NCBI RefSeq assembly: GCF_001939075.1
Contig: NZ_MPTA01000002.1
Coordinates: 744,001 to 808,000, forward strand
Length of the DNA: 64,000 nucleotides
Origin: Paenisporosarcina indica
GTDB taxonomy: Bacteria; Bacillota; Bacilli; Bacillales_A; Planococcaceae
Reading direction: 5' to 3'
The translations under genes and the position numbers were made by a program. Of the stretch, positions 9,521 to 16,601 are shown piece after piece. The notes beneath the pieces were generated by a model, which was not told where the DNA came from, did not search any database, and saw only the letters and a program-made list of their open reading frames with translations. How positions within the stretch are numbered: position 1 is the stretch's first letter; every line of letters starts with the position of its first letter.

Positions 9521-10166
9521 CTCCATATAATATGTGACCATTCTTTCGTTAACCAAACAAAGATCACTAATTGCCAGAATGTAAAGTTTCCTTTGAGACA
9601 AGTAACCGCAGAAGCAGGGATGCAGTCCGCCGCAGGATTGCCTGTAAAAACCGAGAGACGAGCGTGATTTACGCTCGTCTTTTTCATTTTAACCCGATTT
9701 CTTATTCAGGACTTGGATGATTGCCTTTCCAGATCCGCTGCGACTGAACTATATGAATGGTGCTTCCTTTATCCGAAAACTTAAATGCATTATCAAAAGT
9801 ATTAAAATCACTTGATTAATTTGTTCCTATCAGCTGAAATCTGACTGCCATGGTATTTATATTTAGATAGATGCTCTTTCTTTTTGCTTATTTAACAAGC
9901 TGAAAGTGCGTTTAGACTCTGATTCTCCGAAAAAATCAACTAGTTTCCCATCCCAATTCCCAGTGCCGTAACTGTGATTCTAAGCATACAGGTTGAAAAA
10001 TAATAATCTAACTGACTCGGTGATCAGTTTTTCGTCTGACAGTCTTCTTGTGGCCATCTGGATTCAAGTAATTCACGGTAATTCACTTTTTCACGAAATA
10101 ACATTGGTGTTTGAAACGTGATATAAATCATCACAACTCTAAATTAATAAATATATTTTCCACTAT
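9521..10166. other. gene-free stretch with a second hairpin terminator
   Basis: No convincing gene on either strand. At 9657-9685 a 9-bp stem (GACGAGCGT / ACGCTCGTC) is followed by CTTTTTC, a clear plus-strand terminator. The 9585-9655 segment just before it is more GC-rich than its surroundings and has several CAG/CTG-type short inverted matches, so it could be a small structured RNA or a leader remnant; I do not recognise the family. From 9700 to 10166 I see only AT-rich sequence. Confidence 0.4.
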
Positions 10167-10239
10167 CTAGTTAAGTGTCTATGTCTTTTTTATTAAGTGA
10201 ATAAACTATAACTATAAAGCAGAAAGAGAGGTGAAAGAA

Positions 10240-10563
10240 ATGAGTAACGTATGGAGAAGCCATCATTGTTCATGTGACAACAAATGTTCTAAACATAATA
10301 ACCGAAACAACCAGTCTAGATCTAATAGTCGTTCCAGAAGCGAAAGCGATAGCAATTCTGATTCAAGATCAAGATCAAGATCTGAATCTGATATCGACTT
10401 CAGAAATAACACAGATGTTGAGACTGACTTGAGAAATGTAGATAGCAATACGAACATTGCAAAAGTTAATAATAGTGGAAACTCAAGAGTTTGGATTGAT
10501 GTTGATGTGGATTCCGATTCCCGTTCAAGAGCACGGGCAAGGTCTGACCAAGATCGATTCTAA
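10240..10563 (+). CDS. Arg/Ser/Asp-rich tandem-array protein, copy 1
   Basis: A 107-residue protein; the ATG at 10240 is chosen over the GTG at 10231, which is part of the GAGAGGTG ribosome binding site. The order is a short N-terminus, an insert with three Cys and four His residues (about 5-18) unique to this copy, an Asn/Arg/Ser stretch, many SRS/SDSD dipeptides, then a conserved C-terminal half with 'NTNIAKVNNSGNSRVWIDVD' and a final Ser/Arg tail ending 'DRF'. Charge alternates strongly between Arg and Asp. There is no signal peptide or membrane segment. The family is not one I recognise; repetitive basic/acidic composition and tandem copies recall spore coat or exosporium proteins, but that is inference. 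Confidence 0.75.
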   Translation: MSNVWRSHHCSCDNKCSKHNNRNNQSRSNSRSRSESDSNSDSRSRSRSESDIDFRNNTDVETDLRNVDSNTNIAKVNNSGNSRVWIDVDVDSDSRSRARARSDQDRF

Positions 10564-10588
10564 TATCTAGCTAAGTGTTTATGTCTTT

Positions 10589-10605
10589 TTTATTCAGTGA
10601 ATAAA
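10589..10605. promoter_or_regulatory. conserved 17-bp palindrome in each array leader
   Basis: TTTATTCA-G-TGAATAAA is a perfect inverted repeat upstream of copy 2; identical copies are at 10953-10969 and 11323-11339, and a one-mismatch version is at 10189-10205. It sits 34-40 nt before each start and is followed by two or three ACTATA hexamers. It may be an operator or part of a promoter; TATAACTATAA directly after it could serve as a -10. No clear sigma-E, sigma-K or sigma-G consensus fits. Confidence 0.5.
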
Positions 10606-10639
10606 CTATAACTATAAAACCAAAAGAGAGGTGAAAGAA

Positions 10640-10927
10640 ATGAGTAATGAATGGAGAAACAACAATCGTAAAAATGATAATAACCGAAACAACCAGTCTA
10701 GATCTAATAGTCGTTCCAGAAGCGATAGCGATTCTGATTCAAGATCAAGATCTGACATCGATTTCAGAAATGACACAGATGTTGATACTAACTTAAGAAA
10801 TGTAGATCGCAATACGAACATTGCAAGAGTTAATAATAGTGGAAACTCAAGAGTTTGGATTGATGTTGACGTGGATTCTGACTCCCGTTCAAGAGCACGG
10901 GCAGAGTCTGACCAAGATCGATTCTAA
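10640..10927 (+). CDS. Arg/Ser/Asp-rich tandem-array protein, copy 2
   Basis: A 95-residue paralogue of copy 1, with the ATG at 10640 placed eight bases after GAGAGGTG. It lacks the Cys/His insert and has a shorter SRSRSDSDSD stretch. The C-terminal half (DIDFRNDTDVDTN, then NNSGNSRVWIDVDVDSDSRS) is nearly identical to the other copies at both protein and DNA level, which argues for recent duplication or gene conversion. It is followed within a few bases by the leader of copy 3 and no terminator separates the units, so read-through from upstream copies is possible in addition to its own promoter. The function is unknown; a structural surface protein is a possibility. Confidence 0.75.
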   Translation: MSNEWRNNNRKNDNNRNNQSRSNSRSRSDSDSDSRSRSDIDFRNDTDVDTNLRNVDRNTNIARVNNSGNSRVWIDVDVDSDSRSRARAESDQDRF

Positions 10928-11009
10928 TATCTAGCTAAGTGTCTATGTCTTTTTTATTCAGTGAATAAACTATAACTATAACTATAATACCAAAAGAGAG
11001 GTGAAAGAA

Positions 11010-11297
11010 ATGAGTAATGTATGGAGAAACAACAATCGTTCCAATGACAACAACCGAAACAACCGAAACAACCAATCTAGATCTAATAGTCGTTCCAGAA
11101 GCGATTCTGATTCAAGATCAAGATCTGACATCGATTTCAGAAATGACACAGATGTTGATACTGACTTAAGAAATGATGATCGCAATACGAACGTTGCACG
11201 AGTTAATAATAGTGGAAACTCAAGAGTTTGGATTGATGTTGATGTGGATTCCGACTCCCGTTCAAGAGCACGGTCAGTGTCTGATGATCGATTCTAA
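11010..11297 (+). CDS. Arg/Ser/Asp-rich tandem-array protein, copy 3
   Basis: A 95-residue paralogue. It carries a doubled 'NNRNNRNNQ' stretch at about residues 14-23 and a shorter Ser/Asp repeat than copy 2. The leader has three ACTATA hexamers instead of two, showing slippage in the spacer before the ribosome binding site. The conserved 'SGNSRVWIDVDVDSDSRSRA' segment is retained, and the end reads 'SVSDDRF'. As in the other copies the protein has no hydrophobic segment and is dominated by Ser, Arg, Asn and Asp. I cannot name the family. Confidence 0.75.
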   Translation: MSNVWRNNNRSNDNNRNNRNNQSRSNSRSRSDSDSRSRSDIDFRNDTDVDTDLRNDDRNTNVARVNNSGNSRVWIDVDVDSDSRSRARSVSDDRF

Positions 11298-11373
11298 TAT
11301 CTAGCTAAGTGTCCATGTCTTTTTTATTCAGTGAATAAACTATAACTATAATACTGAAAAAGAGGTGAAAGAA

Positions 11374-11643
11374 ATGAGTAATGAATGGAGAAATAACAGA
11401 CGTTCTAATAATAATAACCGAAACAACCAATCTAGATCCAATAGTCGTTCCGATAGCGATTCTGATTCAAGATCAAGATCTGATATAGATTTCAGAAGTA
11501 ACACAGATGTTGATACTGACTTAAGAAATGATGATCGCAATACGAACATTGCACGAGTTAATAATAGTGGAAACTCAAGAGTTTGGATTGATGTTGATGT
11601 TGATTCTGACTCCCGTTCAAGAGGACGGGCAGAGTCTAACTAA
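11374..11643 (+). CDS. Arg/Ser/Asp-rich tandem-array protein, copy 4
   Basis: An 89-residue paralogue, the shortest copy; it stops at 'GRAESN' and lacks the DQDRF end of the others. The start is the ATG at 11374 behind AGAGGTG. The Asn/Arg stretch is 'NNRRSNNNNRNNQ'. The conserved core 'DVDTDLRNDDRNTNIARVNN' is intact. After this copy the repeated leader is not found again; the next gene at 11730 has a different leader but also an Asn/Ser-rich start and a 'DVDVNVNV' segment, so the five genes may act together. Confidence 0.75.
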   Translation: MSNEWRNNRRSNNNNRNNQSRSNSRSDSDSDSRSRSDIDFRSNTDVDTDLRNDDRNTNIARVNNSGNSRVWIDVDVDSDSRSRGRAESN

Positions 11644-11729
11644 GAACAAGGCTTAGATTTTATTTATTATGGTGGGATAGGAGATAAACTATCCTACTAT
11701 CTCATTATTCTAGGGAAGGAGAAATAGAA

Positions 11730-12098
11730 TTGAACAATTCTAAAAATAACAATTCTCAAAAAAGCAATAACGACATTAAAAGTCAGGCTAATTCGCTTAT
11801 AAATGATGTGGACTTTAATAAATCTTCAATTGGCAAAAGTGGAAATTCAGACGTCGATGTAAATGTAAATGTGATTGTTGATACGACATCAATTGCATTC
11901 GCTTACTTGTGCTCAATGCTTGCCACTAAAAAAATGACAAATGATGAATTTGATATTGCAGTAAGAAAACTCGAAGAGATGACTCAACGACACTCAAGAA
12001 ATAATGACGTGTCAAATGTAAGGCTTTTCAATCGAATTAAAGAGGAAAAGAAACAAAACAATAACCGTCAACAAAATCAACATAGGAGATTATTTTAG
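11730..12098 (+). CDS. Asn-rich protein with coat-like DVDVNVNV segment
   Basis: A 122-residue protein starting with TTG at 11730; GGGAAGGAG eight bases upstream supports this start and no ATG is available. Residues 1-40 are Asn/Ser/Lys-rich, residues about 41-53 alternate Asp and Val/Asn ('DVDVNVNVIVD'), then a hydrophobic helix 'SIAFAYLCSMLA' and an amphipathic helical region follow, with a basic Gln/Asn tail. The alternating acidic-aliphatic segment followed by a helix loosely recalls the CotX/CotV spore coat domain, and the same alternation occurs in the array proteins upstream. That link is inference. The gene follows array copy 4 by 86 nt. Confidence 0.6.
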   Translation: MNNSKNNNSQKSNNDIKSQANSLINDVDFNKSSIGKSGNSDVDVNVNVIVDTTSIAFAYLCSMLATKKMTNDEFDIAVRKLEEMTQRHSRNNDVSNVRLFNRIKEEKKQNNNRQQNQHRRLF

Positions 12099-12204
12099 CA
12101 ATCTCCTTTACATATTATAGATGGAATATGTATCCACCCCATCACTCTGGCATATTTTGTGAATTCACTAAGTACTCCTCATAAAGAGAATTTAAGATAT
12201 AAAA

Positions 12205-12249
12205 TAAAGACGTTCGTAAAGTAACTTTAGGTTACCTAGAACGTCTTTA
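12205..12249. terminator. hairpin terminator downstream of the array
   Basis: An 11-bp perfect stem (TAAAGACGTTC and complement) encloses a smaller GTAAC/GTTAC stem. It lies between the plus-strand array and the next, convergent minus-strand gene. A weaker hairpin (GGAGATT/AATCTCC, 12085-12106) overlaps the 11730 gene's stop. Confidence 0.6.
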
Positions 12250-12394
12250 CTGTGTTTAACTTATACCAGCCTATTCTCACCCAACCAATCTCCCTATTCT
12301 TCCCAAAATATTCTCTTTAAACAAATCAATCTTCACTGGCCTTAATAAATCCAATGTTGCGTTCATTAGTGTTATTCTCCTTATGCTGAGATAC

Positions 12395-12661
12395 TCAGCT
12401 TGTGATTTGGTTGAAGGTCTTCAATTTCTGCAAGTAAAAGTTTTCAGCTTCTTCCCTGTTCCCGACTAAATATTCATCCACGGTGATGCGTCTTGCGGAT
12501 AAAATACCCCTGGCTTTGACACCGGGCATCAGTTGAGCTTTTGCCATGACATCGAGCAACGTGAATTCTTTGGACATGGTTAAATACCGTGCGACGCTCA
12601 CTTCTTTTCGTTGGCCTACATGCCCATATTTCAGAATCACTTTCCAGTAGGACCATTCCAT
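12395..12661 (-). CDS. conserved small hypothetical protein
   Basis: An 88-residue soluble protein starting 'MEWSYWKVILKYGHVGQRKE'. A purine-rich stretch (GAGGATGGGAG) precedes the ATG at 12661. It has well-mixed composition with a likely beta-rich N-terminus and helical C-terminus, and coding-like codon use, unlike the overlapping frame at 12474-12677. I recall no function. It stands alone between the array and a peptidase gene, both neighbours separated by more than 100 nt. Confidence 0.6.
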   Translation of the reverse strand: MEWSYWKVILKYGHVGQRKEVSVARYLTMSKEFTLLDVMAKAQLMPGVKARGILSARRITVDEYLVGNREEAENFYLQKLKTFNQITS

Positions 12662-12793
12662 TGTTATCCACTCCCATCCTCTAAACTAGTGATACGTTTT
12701 TACAATCCCAATTCACTGTGCAACTACAACTAAATTCAAGTCTTCTCGTAAAAGAATATTCCTAACCCCCCTCAACAAGAACCAATCAATTAT

Positions 12794-14143
12794 TTAAACC
12801 GCACGATATGGCAAGATTCTTTGACGTAAATACCCTGCATTTCGAATTAATGCCAGTAAAAACTCATACGTTTCGTAATTTGCTTGAACATCCAGTTGTT
12901 CCATGTCTGTATGCTCAAAGTTATAACCGGCAGATAAATTGACGCTTTGAATCCCATGGGATGCCCAGATCACCGTATCGCTTGATCCGCCAGGTGTGGT
13001 TTTCCAATCACTAAATTCTTCTAGAGCCGCAACGCGTTCAACTGCCCTTGCAAATGGTACCGAACAGAATCGTGTAGACTCTCCTCTTGAAATGACAATG
13101 TCCGATGTATTGCGTCGATCAACCACGAATGCCATATCAATGTCCCATAAAAAAGATTCATGAAGGGCTCTTGCACCACAAAGACCCATTTCTTCTTCTA
13201 CAGTGAAAATATATTTGATGGTTCCAGTAAAATGTTTTTTGGTTAGTGTTTTCGCTACGGCCAGTAATACATTAATGCCAGCGCGATCATCCGCTCCTAA
13301 AATCCCTTCGCTACTCGACCAAAGGTGTTGCTGTTTAACAATGATGCGGATTGGGTCGATTTCTTCCACTGTATCGAGATGGGCATTCAATAAGACAGTC
13401 GGCCCCTGCCCATACCTTTTGATCGCCATTAAATTGCCCGCTTCATCAACCGCCATACGATCCACATAAGGCGATAATTGTTCTTGGACATATTTACGGA
13501 TTTGTCCTTCATTGCCGCTTGCTCCTGGAATATTCAATAGTGTTTCAAGCTGTGTAAAGTAATCATCTTTTGGCAGTACTAGCGAATCCGATTGAATCAT
13601 CTTTTGTGCCTCCTCCTTTGTAATGGTCGACATTTTTTCAGCGATCGCAGGTAAGCTCTCTCTTTTCATTTGAAAGGAAATTCCTGTGTCGCGATTTAAA
13701 GATGCGGTTAGTTGCATGCACGCACAAAACTTAGCGGCATTTCTTGCTATTACGCGAGATGGAAAGCCGAGATATGCTCGGTTGTTGTTATGACTGTCAC
13801 ATGAGTAGTTCGTTGCAAACCCCAGTCTGTTGAATTGTGTCACCAGTCCAGCGATGTAAAGATCCGTTTTTGCTAGGGGCAGCCTGTCGTAGGGAAGTAG
13901 CATCTCCGTACAACCATTCGTCAGTCGTTCCTGCACCTGGATCCAGTCACCTTCCGTCACCGTCTCTGAGTCAATTTGAAGTTTCGTACGGTAGAGCGAG
14001 TATGTAACATTCAATTGTTTCAGGATGGCATTAAGCAACATCGCATTGTCCTCGCTCAGCTGACTGACATTAAAGTCACTGCCTTCCTCTGTGATGTCAA
14101 AACCAAACCGTGTGAATAGTGATTGCCATTGTGTATATTTCAT
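12794..14143 (-). CDS. M20/M42-type zinc metallopeptidase with N-terminal extension
   Basis: A 449-residue protein. The ATG at 14143 is chosen because AAAGGAGAG lies just upstream; the longer frame to 14233 has no binding site. Residues about 200-449 form a co-catalytic zinc peptidase: 'NAHLDTVE' (His255, Asp257), 'GADDRAG' (Asp285 bridging), 'TVEEEMG' (Glu316 base, Glu317 ligand), 'VVDRR' (Asp342) and 'FEHTDME' (His411). Residues 1-190 are an extra region with 'SCDSHNNNR' that I cannot assign. The core fits tripeptidase- or aminopeptidase-like enzymes that trim intracellular peptides. It is a single-gene unit, divided from the upstream TPR gene by a strong terminator. Confidence 0.8.
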   Translation of the reverse strand: MKYTQWQSLFTRFGFDITEEGSDFNVSQLSEDNAMLLNAILKQLNVTYSLYRTKLQIDSETVTEGDWIQVQERLTNGCTEMLLPYDRLPLAKTDLYIAGLVTQFNRLGFATNYSCDSHNNNRAYLGFPSRVIARNAAKFCACMQLTASLNRDTGISFQMKRESLPAIAEKMSTITKEEAQKMIQSDSLVLPKDDYFTQLETLLNIPGASGNEGQIRKYVQEQLSPYVDRMAVDEAGNLMAIKRYGQGPTVLLNAHLDTVEEIDPIRIIVKQQHLWSSSEGILGADDRAGINVLLAVAKTLTKKHFTGTIKYIFTVEEEMGLCGARALHESFLWDIDMAFVVDRRNTSDIVISRGESTRFCSVPFARAVERVAALEEFSDWKTTPGGSSDTVIWASHGIQSVNLSAGYNFEHTDMEQLDVQANYETYEFLLALIRNAGYLRQRILPYRAV

Positions 14144-14232
14144 GTGAACATCTCTCCTTTTATTTTGGTAATCACAGTATAGAATAAGGACTGTGACACT
14201 CCTGTCACAGCACCTGCTCTTACTAATCCACA

Positions 14233-14279
14233 TAAAAAAACTGCTTCACAGCTGGCACATCACCAGTTGTAAAGCAGTC
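14233..14279 (-). terminator. rho-independent terminator of the TPR gene
   Basis: A near-perfect 16-bp stem (ACTGCTT...AAGCAGT) is followed on the minus strand by seven T. It ends transcription from 15271 before the peptidase gene. Confidence 0.85.
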
Positions 14280-14284
14280 TTCGT

Positions 14285-15271
14285 TTATAAATATTGATCT
14301 TCTCGTGCCACAATACAAAAATCCTGAATATGAATTCGGTATCGTTGCATGCCAGCATCCGCGACAATCGGATTTTCCGTAAAGCCACACTCCTTCAAAC
14401 TTTGATTGATGCGTCTGACTTGTTGCCGGTAATTATCCCATGTAAGCTCCTTGATCGTTTCAATTTCTGGGATGAAACCATTTAATTCAGCTAATGTCAC
14501 GGGCAAGTTGTTCATGCTTTTCACCAGTAACCGTTTCAAAATCACGCCATCCCATGGACTGACCGTATTTTTAGCATCGTCACCCAATTGGATAAATGGT
14601 TGATCTTCTACGAAACTAATCAACAGCTGTTCTTTGTCCAGTTTATCCAGCAGTTCTATGTATTTCTTAGGGGAAATCCCTTGTGTTCCTCTCGACGTGA
14701 TTAAGGTAAACTCCGTCTTTTCCAGTTGTTGCTTCAATTGATTTGATAATTCCTCAATACTGATACCTTCGTATGCCAAGTTGAATGCTTCTTGATTCAG
14801 TGCATTTGCTTCTCTTAGGGAGTCCTTGGCGATTTGGGCTGCACAGTAGCCAATAAACAATTTGGCTTTGATGACTTGATCTTCAGCTAATGGGAAATTC
14901 GAATCCTGTTTCTTCGGAACGTTCAATGCCCGTTGGAAATGTTCAATCGCCTTGAGCCAATCCCTTTTCGAATAATGCAAGTAGGCATAGCGATAATGAG
15001 CTTCCGGATTTTGATGGTCCAAGTGCAAGATGTATTCGTATGCATTGGATGCTGCCGTCGAGTCTCGATACTTACCTGTTTTTTCATAAAAGGCATACTC
15101 CATCAATTCCTCGATATAAGCATCCTTTTCTTCATTACTGACCATGTCAAATCTGATTTTCAATTTCATCAGATTTCTGCGCACTCGTGATTTTTCTTGA
15201 CGGGTAACAATGTTCTTCTTGTCTTTCATCTCCATTAGCTGCAGTTCCATTTCACTCATTTTTTCCAACAT
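14285..15271 (-). CDS. tetratricopeptide-repeat protein
   Basis: A 328-residue soluble protein. Residues about 70-135 contain TPR-like helices ('NPEAHYRYAYLHYSKRDWLKAIEHFQRAL'-type pattern with Ala/Tyr/Gly spacing). The N-terminus is a charged coiled-coil-like stretch, and the C-terminal 130 residues are a separate mixed domain. TPR proteins are protein-interaction scaffolds; no partner is evident here. The first ATG (15271) has no binding site. A strong GGAGGGG at 15314-15320 instead points to an ATT at 15304 or ATA at 15307 in the same frame, which would add 11-12 residues. Confidence 0.7.
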   Translation of the reverse strand: MLEKMSEMELQLMEMKDKKNIVTRQEKSRVRRNLMKLKIRFDMVSNEEKDAYIEELMEYAFYEKTGKYRDSTAASNAYEYILHLDHQNPEAHYRYAYLHYSKRDWLKAIEHFQRALNVPKKQDSNFPLAEDQVIKAKLFIGYCAAQIAKDSLREANALNQEAFNLAYEGISIEELSNQLKQQLEKTEFTLITSRGTQGISPKKYIELLDKLDKEQLLISFVEDQPFIQLGDDAKNTVSPWDGVILKRLLVKSMNNLPVTLAELNGFIPEIETIKELTWDNYRQQVRRINQSLKECGFTENPIVADAGMQRYRIHIQDFCIVAREDQYL

Positions 15272-15450
15272 CGCTTGCGAAGGAGCTTTCTGTGTGTGTC
15301 TAATTATTTTCTTCCCCTCCTACCTATTCTATTGAGTTGGAGCCCATATTAGAAATTTCATCACTATCATATGCATCGATTCGAAGTTTCAACACAAGTC
15401 TACTTGTATAATGAGATTATTTTCCAGGTCAAACAGGGCTTGTGAAATAT

Positions 15451-15506
15451 TTATCGCTCAAAATGAAGGGTTTATCGCTCAAAATAGAGATTTATCGCTT
15501 AAAACT
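15451..15506. repeat. three short direct repeats, TTTATCGCTCAAAAT
   Basis: The 15-mer occurs at 15451, 15472 and 15492 (last copy TTTATCGCTTAAAAC) with 20-21 bp spacing, in otherwise gene-free DNA (15305-15620). It looks like a dispersed intergenic repeat. The plus-strand frame across it codes only the repeat and is not a convincing gene. Confidence 0.8.
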
Positions 15507-15620
15507 GTTATTGAGAAAAATCAAAAACGATTACTTTACAAAAATGAATGGTTGTCTTCCTGATCAAATACAATTGCAAGTCTTTCGTCCGCCAACTAAA
15601 GGTAAAGCTGAACGACGAAA

Positions 15621-15659
15621 ATGAGAGAGACAAGCGTGTTCTTCACTTGTCTCTCTCAT
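15621..15659 (-). terminator. terminator of the P-loop kinase-like gene
   Basis: A 14-bp stem (ATGAGAGAGACAAG / CTTGTCTCTCTCAT) is followed by TTTTCG on the minus strand, 30 nt after the stop at 15691. Confidence 0.8.
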
Positions 15660-15690
15660 TCTTTTGTTTATGAAACATACTTTTCAAACC

Positions 15691-16251
15691 TCACAACCCA
15701 AACCGTTCCTGAATCACTTTGGCCGTTTCTTCCGCACTCAAATTAGTATTATTAATTTTTATGTAGTTTTCCTTCTTTACTTCACCCTCGACTGAATTAA
15801 GCCTGAATTTATCCGCTACGTCTTTCATATGAGCCTCAGACCATTCGATGTTTCTCTTCGTTGCCTTATGTTCTAGACGATGTGGGGACTTGTTTCGTTC
15901 GAGCCGCTCTTCCATATCGGCCTGCAGCTCGACAATATATACTTCGTTGCCACGTGATTCAAATATGGCACTGGTTTCCTCAACATACTTCCAGTCGACT
16001 TGCATATCAAAACGCCAAACAAATGTGAAAATCACTCCATACAAATCACTTTTCGCAAACTCCTCAAACATTTCTCTTCGGAACAATTTGACGAGACGGT
16101 TACCCGCTTCCGTGCCGTAATCAAAAAACGGATGCACCAGTTCGATGGTCAAATGGTTATGAAAGAGTTTCAAATCAGTTACCTTCTCTAGTTCATGGCC
16201 AACTGTCATTTTCCCGACAGCTTGTGGGCCAACAATGATGATGAATTTCAT
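15691..16251 (-). CDS. P-loop NTPase, shikimate/adenylate kinase-like
   Basis: A 186-residue protein opening with 'IIIVGPQAVGKMTVG', a Walker A motif (GPQAVGKMT, residues 8-16) directly after the first strand, as in small-molecule kinases. 'HNHLTIELV' near residue 32 resembles the substrate or LID-proximal region, and 'VEL..DMEERLERN..PHR' near 108-122 fits the LID arginines. Proteins of this type are annotated as AAA or shikimate kinase-like and the substrate is not known. GGGAGTGAC precedes the ATG. It is a monocistronic gene with its own terminator. Confidence 0.7.
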   Translation of the reverse strand: MKFIIIVGPQAVGKMTVGHELEKVTDLKLFHNHLTIELVHPFFDYGTEAGNRLVKLFRREMFEEFAKSDLYGVIFTFVWRFDMQVDWKYVEETSAIFESRGNEVYIVELQADMEERLERNKSPHRLEHKATKRNIEWSEAHMKDVADKFRLNSVEGEVKKENYIKINNTNLSAEETAKVIQERFGL

Positions 16252-16560
16252 GCTCTAATGTCACTCCCGTCAATTTGTGGTGAACTCCCTAGTTAGTTGT
16301 TAACATCCTGCTAGCAGTATGAAAGGTTTGTCAGTCGTTCTATTTCAATCTAAATTTAATAAGTTGAACTGGGTTATGGCTATTAATATTAATCAAGAGA
16401 CTTTATCTGCTGCAATACTAATTCCAAAAAAGTTTCAAAAGGATAAATTAAATTGATGGAACACGGAAATCCACAGTATTCATGAATCAATCTATTTCTC
16501 CAAAATAGTTGAAACACTGGATTTATAGAACTGAAAATTATATAATTTCCTATCTTTTTT
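16252..16560. other. gene-free intergenic stretch
   Basis: About 310 nt of AT-rich sequence between the kinase-like gene's start and the peptide operon's terminator. I see no open frame, repeat or clear RNA structure; it presumably holds the kinase gene's promoter. Confidence 0.5.
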
Positions 16561-16592
16561 AAAAAACACTTGGCAGACTTCTGCCAAGTGTC
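16561..16592 (-). terminator. terminator of the 23.7-16.6 kb operon
   Basis: A 12-bp perfect stem (ACACTTGGCAGA / TCTGCCAAGTGT) with a 2-nt centre is followed on the minus strand by TTTTTT, just after the M24 hydrolase stop. Confidence 0.9.
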
Positions 16593-16601
16593 AAATATTT
16601 A

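Larger units (their letters stand above)
10167..11643 (+). repeat. fourfold tandem gene array (leader plus coding unit, about 364-400 bp each)
   Basis: Four direct repeats begin at CTAG motifs at 10167, 10567, 10931 and 11301. Each unit holds the same leader (TAAGTG, a poly-T stretch, a 17-bp palindrome, an ACTATA run, GAGAGGTG) and a coding region for an Arg/Ser/Asp-rich protein. Unit lengths are about 400, 364, 370 and 343 bp; they differ by in-frame insertions in the Ser/Arg stretch and by the number of ACTATA hexamers before the ribosome binding site. Confidence 0.95.

Noticed and set aside
9451-9687. Overlapping frames on both strands (9451-9687 minus, 9458-9667 plus)
   Set aside because: They run through two terminator hairpins and have no binding sites.
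10263-11549. Minus-strand open frames across the tandem array (Leu/Ser/Asp repeats)
   Set aside because: They are antisense shadows of the Arg/Ser/Asp codons; they lack ribosome binding sites and recur only because the coding strand is repeated.
10167-11643. Regular direct repeats considered as a CRISPR or minisatellite array
   Set aside because: Unit length is 340-400 bp with coding content and no short repeat-spacer pattern; it is a gene array.
12474-12677. Minus-strand frame overlapping the 12395 gene
   Set aside because: Out-of-frame shadow with poorer composition; the 12395-12661 frame reads as a normal protein.
15442-15624. Plus-strand 60-codon frame
   Set aside because: Composed largely of the TTTATCGCTCAAAA repeats and ends in a terminator stem; no binding site.
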